Source: an uncultured Ruminococcus sp. (lineage in GTDB: Bacteria; Bacillota; Clostridia; Oscillospirales; Ruminococcaceae). From it: a stretch of 64,000 nt of DNA. The notes under the pieces are model-generated. The model was not told the origin of the DNA, made no database searches, and saw only the letters and a program-made list of their open reading frames with translations. Location: contig CAJTYV010000001.1 in NCBI GenBank assembly GCA_910584195.1, positions 182-64,181 of the forward strand, written 5' to 3'. The position numbers and the translations under genes were made by a program. Shown in pieces: positions 16,844 to 25,647 of this stretch. Every line of letters starts with the position of its first letter. Position 1 is the first letter of the stretch.

Positions 16844-18277
16844 TCACAGAAGCTTCAAGCCTTCCGCGACTATTTCTCTCTCATCAAAATGAATATGTTC
16901 CATGCCCGCAAGTATCTGATAATCCTCATGCCCTTTACCTGCCAATACTATTATATCACCTTTTCGAGCAATTTTCAAGCCGTGATATATAGCTTCTCTT
17001 CGGTCAGTCACCACATCATATGGCGTTTCCAAGCCTTCAAGACCTTTTAAAATATCTTTGATTATCGCTTCCGGCTGCTCGTTTCGGGGGTTATCGGAAG
17101 TCACTATAAGCCTGTCGGCATATTTTGCCGCAGCAGCAGCCATTTTCGGACGCTTTGCCGCATCACGGTTTCCTCCGCACCCGAACAAACATATAAGTCT
17201 GCCCTCGGTATATTCCTTTACACTTTTCAGGATATTTTCAACAGCATCGGGAGTATGGGCGTAATCGCATATTACGGTAAAATCACGTCCTGTCGGGATA
17301 ACTTCGCATCTGCCCTTAACTCCGTTATACGCGGAAACCGCCGAAAGTATATCGTTCACAGGAATATTTTCCAGCATGCATACGGCTATAGCCGCTGTCA
17401 GGTTTGAGACGTTGAACATTCCCGGAATAGGCGAGCTTACGGCGCATCTTCCGTCCTCACAGTTGAACGAAAACGTACTGCCTGTAGATTTGACAGAAAT
17501 TTCATCAGCATAAAACGATGCTTTTTCTTTTACAGAAAATGAAAGCTTGCCGCAGTTTATTTCATTATAAAGCCGTCTGCCGTATTCATCGTCAATATTT
17601 ACAACAGCGGTACCGCAGGCATCAAACAGCATTTTTTTAGCCTGAAAGTAATCCTCCATGTCCTTGTGATAATCAAGATGATCCTGCGTCAGATTAGTAA
17701 ATACCGCAGTTTTGAAAAAAGCCGTTCCTATGCGGTGCTGAACCAGCGCAAAGGAGCTTACCTCCATAACGGCGTATTCGCACCCTGCGTCCGCCATTTT
17801 CGCCAAAAGAGCCATAAAATCATATGCCATAGGAGTTGTATTTTCCGTATGGAGAATTTCGTCACCTATCTCGTTTTGGATCGTACCGATAAGTCCTGTT
17901 TTATGACCGTTTGCCATAAGTATATGCTTGATAACGTTAGTAATGGTAGTCTTGCCGTTAGTGCCTGTCACACCGATAAGTGTAAGGCGTTTTTCCGGAT
18001 GTCCGAACCATGCCGCGCAAAGCTCTCCGTAAAACTTACGGCTGTTTTCAGTTATGATCTGCTTTTCACCCAAACCGAGATCACGCTCGCAGACTACCGC
18101 AGCAGCGCCCTTTTCAAGCATTTCTGCGGCGGCGGTATGACCGTCGAAGCTTCCTCCCTTTACGCATACAAAAAGGCTTCCTTCCGTAACTTTTCTTGTA
18201 TCGTCCGTTATAGAAGTTATTTCAGCGCCGCCTATTACGGTTTCGGCTCTGCCTTCAAGTAAATCAGCCAACTTCAT
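16844..18277 (-). CDS. murE: UDP-MurNAc-tripeptide ligase MurE (meso-diaminopimelate type)
   Basis: 477 residues from the ATG at 18277, which follows GGAGGAG; a TTG 33 bases earlier lies inside the upstream gene. MurE adds the third stem-peptide residue using ATP. The P-loop is at GVTGTNGKTTITNVI (about 104-118), and AVMEVSSFALVQHRI and FTNLTQDHLDYHKDMEDY are Mur-ligase motifs. The substrate motif near residue 396 reads DNPRNE; DNPR is the known signature for meso-diaminopimelate, as opposed to lysine enzymes, so the wall is predicted to be meso-DAP type. The ATG is one base past the stop of the SpoVD-type gene, suggesting translational coupling. Confidence 0.95.
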   Translation of the reverse strand: MKLADLLEGRAETVIGGAEITSITDDTRKVTEGSLFVCVKGGSFDGHTAAAEMLEKGAAAVVCERDLGLGEKQIITENSRKFYGELCAAWFGHPEKRLTLIGVTGTNGKTTITNVIKHILMANGHKTGLIGTIQNEIGDEILHTENTTPMAYDFMALLAKMADAGCEYAVMEVSSFALVQHRIGTAFFKTAVFTNLTQDHLDYHKDMEDYFQAKKMLFDACGTAVVNIDDEYGRRLYNEINCGKLSFSVKEKASFYADEISVKSTGSTFSFNCEDGRCAVSSPIPGMFNVSNLTAAIAVCMLENIPVNDILSAVSAYNGVKGRCEVIPTGRDFTVICDYAHTPDAVENILKSVKEYTEGRLICLFGCGGNRDAAKRPKMAAAAAKYADRLIVTSDNPRNEQPEAIIKDILKGLEGLETPYDVVTDRREAIYHGLKIARKGDIIVLAGKGHEDYQILAGMEHIHFDEREIVAEGLKLL

Positions 18278-18278
18278 A

Positions 18279-20696
18279 TTAATCTCCTCCGCCGAGTACG
18301 TTAAATTCAAGAACTATTGTCGTACCCTTTTCAACTTTTTTTCCCGGTTCTATAGACTGACTGTTTACAACAGCGCCCTCACGGTGAATAGAAGCTCCGG
18401 TAGCAACATAATTGAGATCCATATAAACTATTGAATCGTTTGCTATTTCGGGCGTTAAACCTACCAAATCGGGAACTTCCGTATAATCTGACGTATGGCT
18501 CGGATCGGTATAAAGGTAAACCGTACCGCCCTTTGCTATAGATGTTCCGGTTACCGGCGACTGAGCAACGACCGTCATACCCTCGCCCACTACTTCGTAA
18601 TTTGCGCCTAAACTGTCCAAAGTTGCCTTTGCAGCCTCAAGTTCCCCTTCGAGAAGCGGAATTTTTATATCACGCTCAGCAAGTTCTTCTGCCGTATATT
18701 CCGGACTTATCCCCAGATATGGCAAAACATCTGTAAGAATATCTCTCGCTGTAGGAACGGCAACCTTACTTCCGTAATAATAACCTCCGTTATTTGCTTT
18801 ATCAGGCATATCGGCAAGTACAAGAAGAATTATTTCGGGATCGTCCGCGGGTGCAAAGCAGCAGTAGGAAGCTCCGTATTCCTGTTCATCGGCATTTTCC
18901 GTCTCGCCCTGTATCATCTTCTTACCTGCCGCAGTTATGGAAAGTCTTTGCGACGTTCCGGATTTTCCGCCAATCGCATAACCTTTTATGTTTACGTTGC
19001 CGCCGCCGTTATCAATGGTTACATGATAAAGAGCGTCACGCATGATCGCAGAAGTCTCCTCCGATACGACCTGCCGGCGTACTGTGCGTTCATTTTTCAT
19101 AACAACGTTTCCGTCCTCGTCAACTACCTTTTCGACCACATAAGGTTGAAGAAGATATCCACCGTTTATTGCCGCACAATATGAAGTTATCATTTCGATA
19201 GGCGTAATGGTTTCACATTGTCCGATAGAGGACATTCCAAGATCAACGTTATTAAACAACTCAGCTTTCTGCTGAATACCGCCCGATTCTGCGGGAAGGT
19301 CGATACCCGTTGGAACACGAAGTCCGAAAGCATCGTAATAATACAGGAATTTTTCTTCGCCAAGCCTTGCGCCTATCTCCATAAATGCAGGGTTGCATGA
19401 ATGAGTAAGAGCTATCTGATAAGACTGTGCGCCGTGTCCGCCAAGCTCATGACAATTTACAGGGCTTATCATACCATCCAGCTTTACTGAACCTGAACAG
19501 TAAAAGCTGTCTTTATTAACGTCTATAAGATTTTCTTCAAACGCCGCTGCGCTTGTAATTACCTTGAATACGGAACCCGGCTCGTATACCTCTGTGATGC
19601 ACTTGTTGCGCCACTGAGTCTCACGGGCTGTACCCTGAAGCTTATTATATTCTTCCTCTTCAAGAGTTTTCAGACGCTCGTTAATTACAGGGTCGGCAAT
19701 TTCGTAAGGATTATTCAAGTCGTAACTCGGATATTGAGCCATTCCATAGACAGCGCCTGTTTTTGCGTTCATCAAAATTGCACAGCTTCTGTTTTTTACC
19801 ATAAAATTAGTTGACATTTCCTCAAGATGCTTTTCAAGATAATACTGAATTCGCATATCGAGCGTAAGATATACATCGTTGCCGTTTTTTGCAGGATACG
19901 TTTTGGAATAACGGTAAGGCAGCTCGTTGCCGTTCGAATCCTTTGCAGAAATGGTTCTGCCGTCAGTTCCTGCCAAATATTCGTCATAAGATGATTCAAC
20001 GCCGTACAAACCATATCCGTCCGAAGCTGTAAATCCTATAACAGCCGCGGCAAGCTCATTCTGAGGATAGTAACGCTTGGTATCTTCCTCAACATTCAGA
20101 CTGACAAGACCATATTGGTTAAAGAAAGCAAGCACCTCGTCCGCCACATTTTTTTCGACCTGTTCCTGAAGAATGCTGTATTGATTGTTCGCCGTCATAG
20201 CCTTTTCTACTTTTTCAGCAGTTATTTGCAGCTTATCTGCAAGGAACGCAGCGGCGTCTGCACGGAAAGCCTCTGACGATGCGGGAAGCTGTTCCTCGAG
20301 AATTTCTTCCTTTTCGATTCCGTTTTCATCTGTAGTCATCTGAACTTGCGGCTGATATGTACCGTTTTTTATCTGTTCCGTACGTGTTTCTATACGTTTT
20401 TGCAGATTCTCGAGATCGGCACGAAACTGCTTTGGGTCAAGAAATACTTTATAAACAGTCGCACTTTTGGCAAGCGCGGTTCCCTTTGAATCGTAAATGG
20501 AACCTCTGTGAGCCGAAATCGGTATCGAGCCGAAATGCTGATCATTTGCTTTAGCCTGATATTCCTTATTCATCAACACAGATATGCGGAAAAAGTTCCC
20601 TGCAACAAATGCAAAAAGAATGAAAAAAACGATGGTCATCGTTATTTTCGTCCTGATTTTCATAGATCTCGAAGGAAGATTACTGTTATTTGCCAT
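18279..20696 (-). CDS. SpoVD/FtsI-type class B penicillin-binding protein with C-terminal PASTA domains
   Basis: 805 residues from the ATG at 20696 (AAAGGATGAG upstream). A single N-terminal transmembrane helix (MTIVFFILFAFVAGNFF) is followed by the PBP dimerisation domain and a transpeptidase domain. The catalytic motifs are SxxK at EPGSVFKVITS (nucleophile Ser), SxN at HSCNPAF and KTG-box KSGTS. About 130 C-terminal residues form two PASTA repeats (AKATLDSLGANYEVVGEG ... TPEIANDSIVYMDLNYV), which bind muropeptides and mark SpoVD/PBP2x proteins. It is the septal or spore-cortex transpeptidase partner of the SEDS protein. It follows ftsL but a hairpin and 300-base leader separate them. Confidence 0.93.
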   Translation of the reverse strand: MANNSNLPSRSMKIRTKITMTIVFFILFAFVAGNFFRISVLMNKEYQAKANDQHFGSIPISAHRGSIYDSKGTALAKSATVYKVFLDPKQFRADLENLQKRIETRTEQIKNGTYQPQVQMTTDENGIEKEEILEEQLPASSEAFRADAAAFLADKLQITAEKVEKAMTANNQYSILQEQVEKNVADEVLAFFNQYGLVSLNVEEDTKRYYPQNELAAAVIGFTASDGYGLYGVESSYDEYLAGTDGRTISAKDSNGNELPYRYSKTYPAKNGNDVYLTLDMRIQYYLEKHLEEMSTNFMVKNRSCAILMNAKTGAVYGMAQYPSYDLNNPYEIADPVINERLKTLEEEEYNKLQGTARETQWRNKCITEVYEPGSVFKVITSAAAFEENLIDVNKDSFYCSGSVKLDGMISPVNCHELGGHGAQSYQIALTHSCNPAFMEIGARLGEEKFLYYYDAFGLRVPTGIDLPAESGGIQQKAELFNNVDLGMSSIGQCETITPIEMITSYCAAINGGYLLQPYVVEKVVDEDGNVVMKNERTVRRQVVSEETSAIMRDALYHVTIDNGGGNVNIKGYAIGGKSGTSQRLSITAAGKKMIQGETENADEQEYGASYCCFAPADDPEIILLVLADMPDKANNGGYYYGSKVAVPTARDILTDVLPYLGISPEYTAEELAERDIKIPLLEGELEAAKATLDSLGANYEVVGEGMTVVAQSPVTGTSIAKGGTVYLYTDPSHTSDYTEVPDLVGLTPEIANDSIVYMDLNYVATGASIHREGAVVNSQSIEPGKKVEKGTTIVLEFNVLGGGD

Positions 20697-20736
20697 ATTC
20701 TCATCCTTTCTGCCTTTAAATGCTCTCTTAATAAAG

Positions 20737-20765
20737 AAGGCAGGGTTTTTGAGCAGCCCTGCCTT
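20737..20765 (-). terminator. Hairpin (terminator or attenuator) between ftsL and the SpoVD-type gene
   Basis: 9-bp stem AAGGCAGGG/CCCTGCCTT with an 11-nt loop, followed on the minus strand by CTTTATT. It lies 40 bases before the start at 20696, so it would partially uncouple the mraZ-rsmH-ftsL section from the downstream genes. Confidence 0.65.
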
Positions 20766-21005
20766 TGAACATCTTATTTTTTTATGCGATGTCCTTGCTC
20801 TTTGACACTTAAGCAATCAATTACGCTCGTTGTCCCGACAAGCGATGAATCTTTTCTCTATATGCAGACCGCATAAAAAGAATGATTCTGTATCCCGATC
20901 ACTCGCTGTGCCTCCGTGTTCTACTATCACTACGGCGTTATATATTTTTGTTGCCGTTAGTTTTTTAATTACAGGCAGCTTTTTGTTATATTTATATTTA
21001 TTTAG
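20766..21005. other. Non-coding leader between ftsL and the SpoVD-type gene
   Basis: About 240 bases with no supported gene, promoter with good consensus or repeat. It is unusually long for a dcw cluster, where ftsL and the PBP gene generally abut. I see nothing recognisable in it beyond the hairpin at its downstream end. Confidence 0.5.
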
Positions 21006-21452
21006 CTACCCTCTGAAATATTCCACGCAGCGATCAAAAAACTTCTTGACCCTTGCCAAAAGACCTTCATCCTGCTCGGGAATAGTTACTACGTCGTCGG
21101 TCTGAATCTTAATGTACTTTATCTGGGATGAATCTATTTTCTGCATACCCAGTACATTTTCAGCATAGTCCTCGACGTTTTTGGCAGATATTTTGCTTTC
21201 CAGCTCAGTTTGCAGCCTTACGTTTTCTGCTTCGGCAAGTGTCAGTTCCTCGTTCAGTGCAGACACCCTGCTGTACATTGTATTTCTTCTGTCAAGGCTG
21301 TATATAACAGTTCCAAGCAATACGGCGGCAAGGGCGGATACCAATACTATTGATACTACCGATCCGAGCTTTGTTTCGGAGCGTTCCGATCCTTTGCCGG
21401 ACTGGCTTTTTTTACCGCGGCTCTTTGATTTTACAGAGTCTCGTTCAGCCAT
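21006..21452 (-). CDS. ftsL: FtsL-like division protein
   Basis: 148 residues: a basic cytoplasmic tail (KSKSRGKKSQSGKGSER), one transmembrane helix (VVSIVLVSALAAVLLGTVIY, about 32-51), then a leucine-zipper-like coiled coil (VSALNEELTLAEAENVRLQTELE) and a C-terminal segment with YAENVLGMQKID. This is the DivIC/FtsL plan, and the position between rsmH and the PBP gene is the classic ftsL slot. FtsL pairs with FtsQ/DivIB and FtsB in the divisome. RBS GAAAGGAG is present. It starts 2 bases after rsmH ends. Confidence 0.85.
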   Translation of the reverse strand: MAERDSVKSKSRGKKSQSGKGSERSETKLGSVVSIVLVSALAAVLLGTVIYSLDRRNTMYSRVSALNEELTLAEAENVRLQTELESKISAKNVEDYAENVLGMQKIDSSQIKYIKIQTDDVVTIPEQDEGLLARVKKFFDRCVEYFRG

Positions 21453-21453
21453 T

Positions 21454-22386
21454 TCAGTCCGTACTCCTTTCTATTACTCTGAGCTTAGCGCTTCTGCTTC
21501 TGTTGTTGCTTTCCAGCTCCGTTTCGTCAGCCTCTATCGGCTTCCTGTTCACAAGTATTCCCTGTGGCTTGCGTCCGCATACACATTTGGGAAAATCGGG
21601 CGGACAAATACATCCTCTGCACCATCCTGCAAATCTTTGTTTAACAATCCTGTCCTCCAAAGAATGAAAGGTGATAACAGCGAGTCTGCCCTTGGGTTTC
21701 AGGGCATCGAACGCCTTGTCAAGTCCTGCCGACAAATGCTCGAACTCTCCGTTTACGGCTATCCGTATCGCCTGAAAGGTTTTTTTACAGGGGTTTTTAT
21801 CTCTCCGTGCTTTCTGCGGAACGCTTTTTCTTATTATATCCGCAAGCTGCAATGTAGTTTTTATTGGAGCAGTCTCTCTTTCGCTTATTATATTTGAAGC
21901 AATGCGCCGTGAAAATTTCTCCTCACCGTACTCAAATATAATTTTTGCAAGCTCTTGCTCTGAATATGTATTAACTATGTCAGCTGCGCTTATACCGTTT
22001 TGACTCATTCTCATATCGAGAGGCGCATCGGTATGATAAGAAAAACCTCTGCTTTCTTCATCAAGCTGATGTGATGATACGCCCAAATCCATGAGTATAC
22101 CGTCAACACAGCTTATGCCGAGCTCATCAAGCACACAATCAAGCTCCGAATAATTACGATGAATAACATGTGCGCCGACGAAGTCCGCCAATCTCTCAGA
22201 AGCCGCTTTAACGGCATCGGGATCGCGATCCAAGGCAACGAGCCTGCCCTTTTCGCTCAGTCTTGCAGCGATTGCAGAGGAATGTCCGCCGCCGCCGGCT
22301 GTACAATCAACATACACACCGTCGGGGTCGATATTCAGTCCTTCAATACATTGGTCAAGAAGAACAGGGATATGTCTGAATTCCAT
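21454..22386 (-). CDS. rsmH: 16S rRNA (cytosine1402-N4)-methyltransferase RsmH
   Basis: 310 residues, standard size. RsmH (MraW) methylates C1402 in the decoding centre. The N-terminal block FRHIPVLLDQCIEGL is typical. SAM-binding motif DCTAGGGGHSSAI (about 27-39), LMDLGVSSHQLDEESRGFSYHTDAPLDMRM (split here around the Asp pair), KTFQAIRIAVNGE and LAVITFHSLEDRIVKQRF are all family blocks. RBS AAGGAGAG lies close to the ATG. It is second in the cluster after mraZ as in nearly all bacteria. Confidence 0.96.
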   Translation of the reverse strand: MEFRHIPVLLDQCIEGLNIDPDGVYVDCTAGGGGHSSAIAARLSEKGRLVALDRDPDAVKAASERLADFVGAHVIHRNYSELDCVLDELGISCVDGILMDLGVSSHQLDEESRGFSYHTDAPLDMRMSQNGISAADIVNTYSEQELAKIIFEYGEEKFSRRIASNIISERETAPIKTTLQLADIIRKSVPQKARRDKNPCKKTFQAIRIAVNGEFEHLSAGLDKAFDALKPKGRLAVITFHSLEDRIVKQRFAGWCRGCICPPDFPKCVCGRKPQGILVNRKPIEADETELESNNRSRSAKLRVIERSTD

Positions 22387-22422
22387 ATAACTCTCCTTAT
22401 ACTAATAAGATACTCAGCGGTA

Positions 22423-22854
22423 TCAAAGCACAAGATTTGCCAATGCTGCCTTTTTGGCAGCAGGATCGAGACTTTTTCTGCTTTCAGCAAGCACAGCCGT
22501 ATCCCAGATCTCAGCTCTGTTCATATTGCCTATTACGGTAACCTCGCCTGTAATACCCGCATAGTCCCTTAATGTCTGCGATATAAAAATTCTGCCCTGT
22601 TTATCGGGAACCTGCTTGTCCGCACCGGCGAGAAGCTCACGTCGTATTTCCGAACCTATTTCGCCCGGTATCTCATTAAGCTTTCCGCAGTATTTGTAGA
22701 ACTCTTCCACAGAGTAAACAGCGATGTAGTTTTTCTCATGACCGATGCAAAGATAGAATTCGGCTCCGAGAATGTCACGCAGCTTATTTGGAAAGCTCAT
22801 ACGGCCTTTTGCGTCGATACTTGGATTAAAAGTACCGCATAACGGCTCGTTCAT
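22423..22854 (-). CDS. mraZ: MraZ, transcriptional regulator of the dcw cluster
   Basis: 143 residues from the ATG at 22854, the family's usual length, with GGAGG eight bases upstream; frames starting 5 or 13 codons earlier are rejected. MraZ forms a ring of SpoVT-AbrB-like half-domains and binds repeats in its own promoter region. Two half-sites are visible: IDAKGRMSFPNKLRDIL (about 13-29) and PDKQGRIFISQTLRDYAG (about 85-102), each with the DxKGR core. It is first in the cluster and has a strong promoter at 22957-22985. Confidence 0.95.
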   Translation of the reverse strand: MNEPLCGTFNPSIDAKGRMSFPNKLRDILGAEFYLCIGHEKNYIAVYSVEEFYKYCGKLNEIPGEIGSEIRRELLAGADKQVPDKQGRIFISQTLRDYAGITGEVTVIGNMNRAEIWDTAVLAESRKSLDPAAKKAALANLVL

Positions 22855-22956
22855 GACATTCGCCTCCATTTCTTTCTTTCGGTCACGTTTCACTGCCGAG
22901 CTTCACCAAAAAATGGAGAAATTCACATTACATCACCTTTTTTTACCCCTACAACA

Positions 22957-22985
22957 ATTATACACTATTTGTCTCCATTTTGCAA
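22957..22985 (-). promoter_or_regulatory. mraZ promoter (start of the dcw cluster)
   Basis: Minus-strand -35 TTGCAA (22980-22985), 17-bp spacer, -10 TATAAT (22957-22962), about 100 bases before mraZ. MraZ operator repeats would be expected just downstream; I could not define them with confidence. Confidence 0.75.
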
Positions 22986-23089
22986 TAGGGCATACTGCAC
23001 AATCATACGCAGTGTTTCAAAGAGATTATTAGAGACTATGTCAAATCATGTTTATTAAAGTTAGCTGATTTATCTTATTTTTCACCCCG

Positions 23090-23179
23090 TTTCACCTTTT
23101 GCGATAAAAAAGGTGAAAAAAGGCATAAAAACTTCCAAAAGCAAAACAAGTCTCCGAGCCAAAGCTGTTCCTTTGGCTC
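23090..23179 (-). terminator. Two hairpins downstream of the SpoIID-like gene
   Basis: Stem one is GAGCCAAAG/CTTTGGCTC (23156-23179), 16 bases after the SpoIID-like stop. Stem two is TTTCACCTTTT/AAAAGGTGAAA (23090-23118). Either could end the minus-strand transcript before the mraZ promoter region. Confidence 0.65.
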
Positions 23180-23194
23180 AAAGACTCATTCATA

Positions 23195-24661
23195 TTAATA
23201 ATTATACGTATCTCCGTTATACGGAATCGTAGGATCGGAAGCTACATTTCCACCGTAAGAAGGCTCCTGAGTCCATGCGGACGGATCATCGTACCAAGGC
23301 TCCTGATATATCGGTTCAGTAGGAATGGGATCATCGTATAAAGGCTCATCGTAAGGCGGGTCGGTAGGCTCGGGCGGAGCACCTATATCAGTGGGATAAT
23401 TGTTCGGATACCAAACTCCGGGAGTATCAGTATAATCAGGTTCAACTACAACTATATTGGAAGAACCTTCGGGTATCTTCTCGCCGTTTGGTCTCGGAGT
23501 GTAGAACACATTGAACTTTGACGACTTCAATCCCATGGCAAGCTTGAACTCATAACCCTTTACCGTAATCTTGTCATCAATATTCACATATGTAACATAT
23601 CCTGTTTCCTGCGAATATTCTGGCTTTATCCAGTTAAACGGATCATCGGACAAAGTAATGCCGTAAGCGCTCTGGATCATATTTCTTAACTGGAAGTCAT
23701 CAATATATGTTACAGTACCGTAATGCGGATCATATGCCGCATCATAGTCGCTCGATACCGAGCGAAGATACGGCAGATCAGACCAAAATACCTCATTACA
23801 GTTAGCAGTAATTCCACCGCTTGAGGCAGAGAACATAGTCAGGGCATAGTCGCCGTCATAGAAAAGAGCCTGCCCCAAAACCTCCGAAACAGCGTCAACA
23901 ACCACCTGCGGAGGATACGGCTTGCATCGCAGGTCACTGGAATCATTGCCGTTATATTTACAGTACGTATAAACAGCAACCGCCTGAGCTTTGATAGCCT
24001 CATAACTCATTGAACTGCCTACTTCGTTGTAAACGATCTGCGAAACCATAGAGAGAACATCTCCGGAAACTCCTGCTACGGTAATTTCCTCATCGTAAGC
24101 CTCTCCTGTATCCATAAGATATGTATCGGGATAATAATGGAACAATATATCCTGATAAGTCCAGCCGCTGTACGTGGCGTAGAAATTCGCACCGTTCTGA
24201 CTCATGCCAACGCCATGTCCCCAACCATAGGTTACAACGGCAAACTGTCCGGGATTTGATTCGATAACAGGTTCACTCTCGAACCACGGTATATCGCCAA
24301 CATATCCGCCTGTGACATTAAGTTCGACCGGTGTGGGAGTCTTTTTGTTCTTCTTTCCGCTGCCTGAAGATTCGGGAGAAGCCTCATAACTGATAAGAGA
24401 TAAGCTGTCATCATAACTGTCAAGCTCTGCTTTGTACCATTCAACTTCCTCGCCGTTTTCTTCTGCCATAGTTTCCGTAGACATTTCGGTTGCCGTCTCG
24501 GAAACTTCAGTCGTTACAGTCGTATCGGCTTCGGTCGTTTCAGCTTTAGTTACCGCAGTACTCGCAGTCTCCTCCGCATTTGCCGTACCAACTGTCACAC
24601 AGCATGTCACAACCATGCCTGCTGCCAGTGCCGCAGCTTTTTTAAAACTTTCGTTATTCAT
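23195..24661 (-). CDS. Secreted SpoIID/LytB-domain protein with circularly permuted motif order
   Basis: 488 residues from the ATG at 24661 (GAGGTGA upstream). There is a signal peptide (KKAAALAAGMVVTCCVTVGTA, cut near ANAEE) and a Thr/Glu-rich linker to ~125. In ordinary SpoIID the block EALKAQAVAARTY with the catalytic Glu is N-terminal and GHGVGMSQ-GA is near the C-terminus. Here GWGHGVGMSQNGA comes first (about 146-158) with its usual follower WTYQDILFHYYPDTYL, and YNEVG (Glu ~213) plus EAIKAQAVAVYTY (about 221-233) come after it. The C-terminal ~80 residues are Pro/Asp/Tyr-rich (EPTDPPYDEPLYDDP). SpoIID is a lytic transglycosylase acting on denuded glycan. It is upstream of mraZ and downstream of two sortases. 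Confidence 0.82.
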   Translation of the reverse strand: MNNESFKKAAALAAGMVVTCCVTVGTANAEETASTAVTKAETTEADTTVTTEVSETATEMSTETMAEENGEEVEWYKAELDSYDDSLSLISYEASPESSGSGKKNKKTPTPVELNVTGGYVGDIPWFESEPVIESNPGQFAVVTYGWGHGVGMSQNGANFYATYSGWTYQDILFHYYPDTYLMDTGEAYDEEITVAGVSGDVLSMVSQIVYNEVGSSMSYEAIKAQAVAVYTYCKYNGNDSSDLRCKPYPPQVVVDAVSEVLGQALFYDGDYALTMFSASSGGITANCNEVFWSDLPYLRSVSSDYDAAYDPHYGTVTYIDDFQLRNMIQSAYGITLSDDPFNWIKPEYSQETGYVTYVNIDDKITVKGYEFKLAMGLKSSKFNVFYTPRPNGEKIPEGSSNIVVVEPDYTDTPGVWYPNNYPTDIGAPPEPTDPPYDEPLYDDPIPTEPIYQEPWYDDPSAWTQEPSYGGNVASDPTIPYNGDTYNY

Positions 24662-24699
24662 TGGAATCACCTCAAAATTTGCATTTCTGCCGTTTTTTA

Positions 24700-25638
24700 T
24701 CAGCTGTTTTCCTTTTCTTTTTTCTTTTCTTTCTCTTTTTGCTTCTGTCTTTCTCTGTACTCCTCGGTACGTTCTATCGACTCCATGTTGCCTGCTTCCT
24801 CGCCGTCGCGAAGTCTTCTCGCTACCAATATAAAACGCATATTAGCCTCGGAAGCTCCGTAGCAGGTTGAAAGCGTAAGCAGCTTATCGCCGTATCTGAC
24901 GTCAACCTCGGGATCGAAAACACACTTTTCCCTTAGCTTATCCATATAGAAATCAAAGCTTTCCTCGGTATCAAGCTCCTCCATATCCCAGTAAACAAAA
25001 TCGGATTCTTTATATCCGCTTGTTACCGCATTTCCGCATATAACATAGTCATAATCGGCATAGTTGGAGCTTAACTCGATAAAGGGTGCGGTTTTCCAGA
25101 AATTGTAATCGTTATAGTAATTTCTCAGCGAACCAAACATCGTAAGGTTCAGCATGTTATGTCCGTAAATCAGGATATTTTCAGATTGCTCCTCCTCGAC
25201 AGCTCCGAAATTATTACGATAATCAATGAACAGCGAACCTGCAAACTCATAATTTCTCTCAAAATTTTTATGAAGATAAAAATGATTCGGGTCATAATAC
25301 TCGTTACCGTAATACGGCTGACCTTCGGGTATCTCTCCCGGGTCTTTCAAAAGAGGATAATCAACATAAGTATTCGCTATCCTCAACCAACCGGCATAAT
25401 CCTTGTTCTTATGCCGCATAAGTTTAGCCATTTCAGTCATTCCGTCAGGAGATGCGGAAAAACTTTCGTAAACCGGCAGAGTAGGCGGTTCTGTAGGAGC
25501 TTCAGTCGGCGGCGGAGCTTCAATTAGCGGAGTAGGTATATCCTCCGCAGTATCGAGACTTGTATACGCCATAAAACCGAGTCCTGCCGCAAGAACAAAT
25601 GCAGCGGCAGCTGATATAATCTTACAGGTTTTATTCAT
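24700..25638 (-). CDS. Class B sortase
   Basis: 312 residues. N-terminal membrane anchor (IISAAAAFVLAAGLGFMAY) then a Pro-rich linker (EAPPPTEAPTEPPTLP). The catalytic domain holds ENILIYGHNM (His), LLTLSTC (nucleophile Cys near 259) and RFILVARRL (Arg), in class B spacing with the extra helix between (FGSLRNYYNDYNFW). Sortases cleave a C-terminal sorting signal and attach the protein to peptidoglycan or to pilin subunits. A charged KEKKKEKE tail ends the protein. It is 9 bases from the second sortase gene, so the two are co-transcribed from the promoter at 27086-27115. Confidence 0.92.
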   Translation of the reverse strand: MNKTCKIISAAAAFVLAAGLGFMAYTSLDTAEDIPTPLIEAPPPTEAPTEPPTLPVYESFSASPDGMTEMAKLMRHKNKDYAGWLRIANTYVDYPLLKDPGEIPEGQPYYGNEYYDPNHFYLHKNFERNYEFAGSLFIDYRNNFGAVEEEQSENILIYGHNMLNLTMFGSLRNYYNDYNFWKTAPFIELSSNYADYDYVICGNAVTSGYKESDFVYWDMEELDTEESFDFYMDKLREKCVFDPEVDVRYGDKLLTLSTCYGASEANMRFILVARRLRDGEEAGNMESIERTEEYRERQKQKEKEKKKEKENS

Positions 25639-25647
25639 TATTCCTCA

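Noticed and set aside
20766..21005. A possible riboswitch or T-box in the leader of the SpoVD-type gene
   Set aside because: No T-box or known riboswitch motif was seen; only one plain hairpin.
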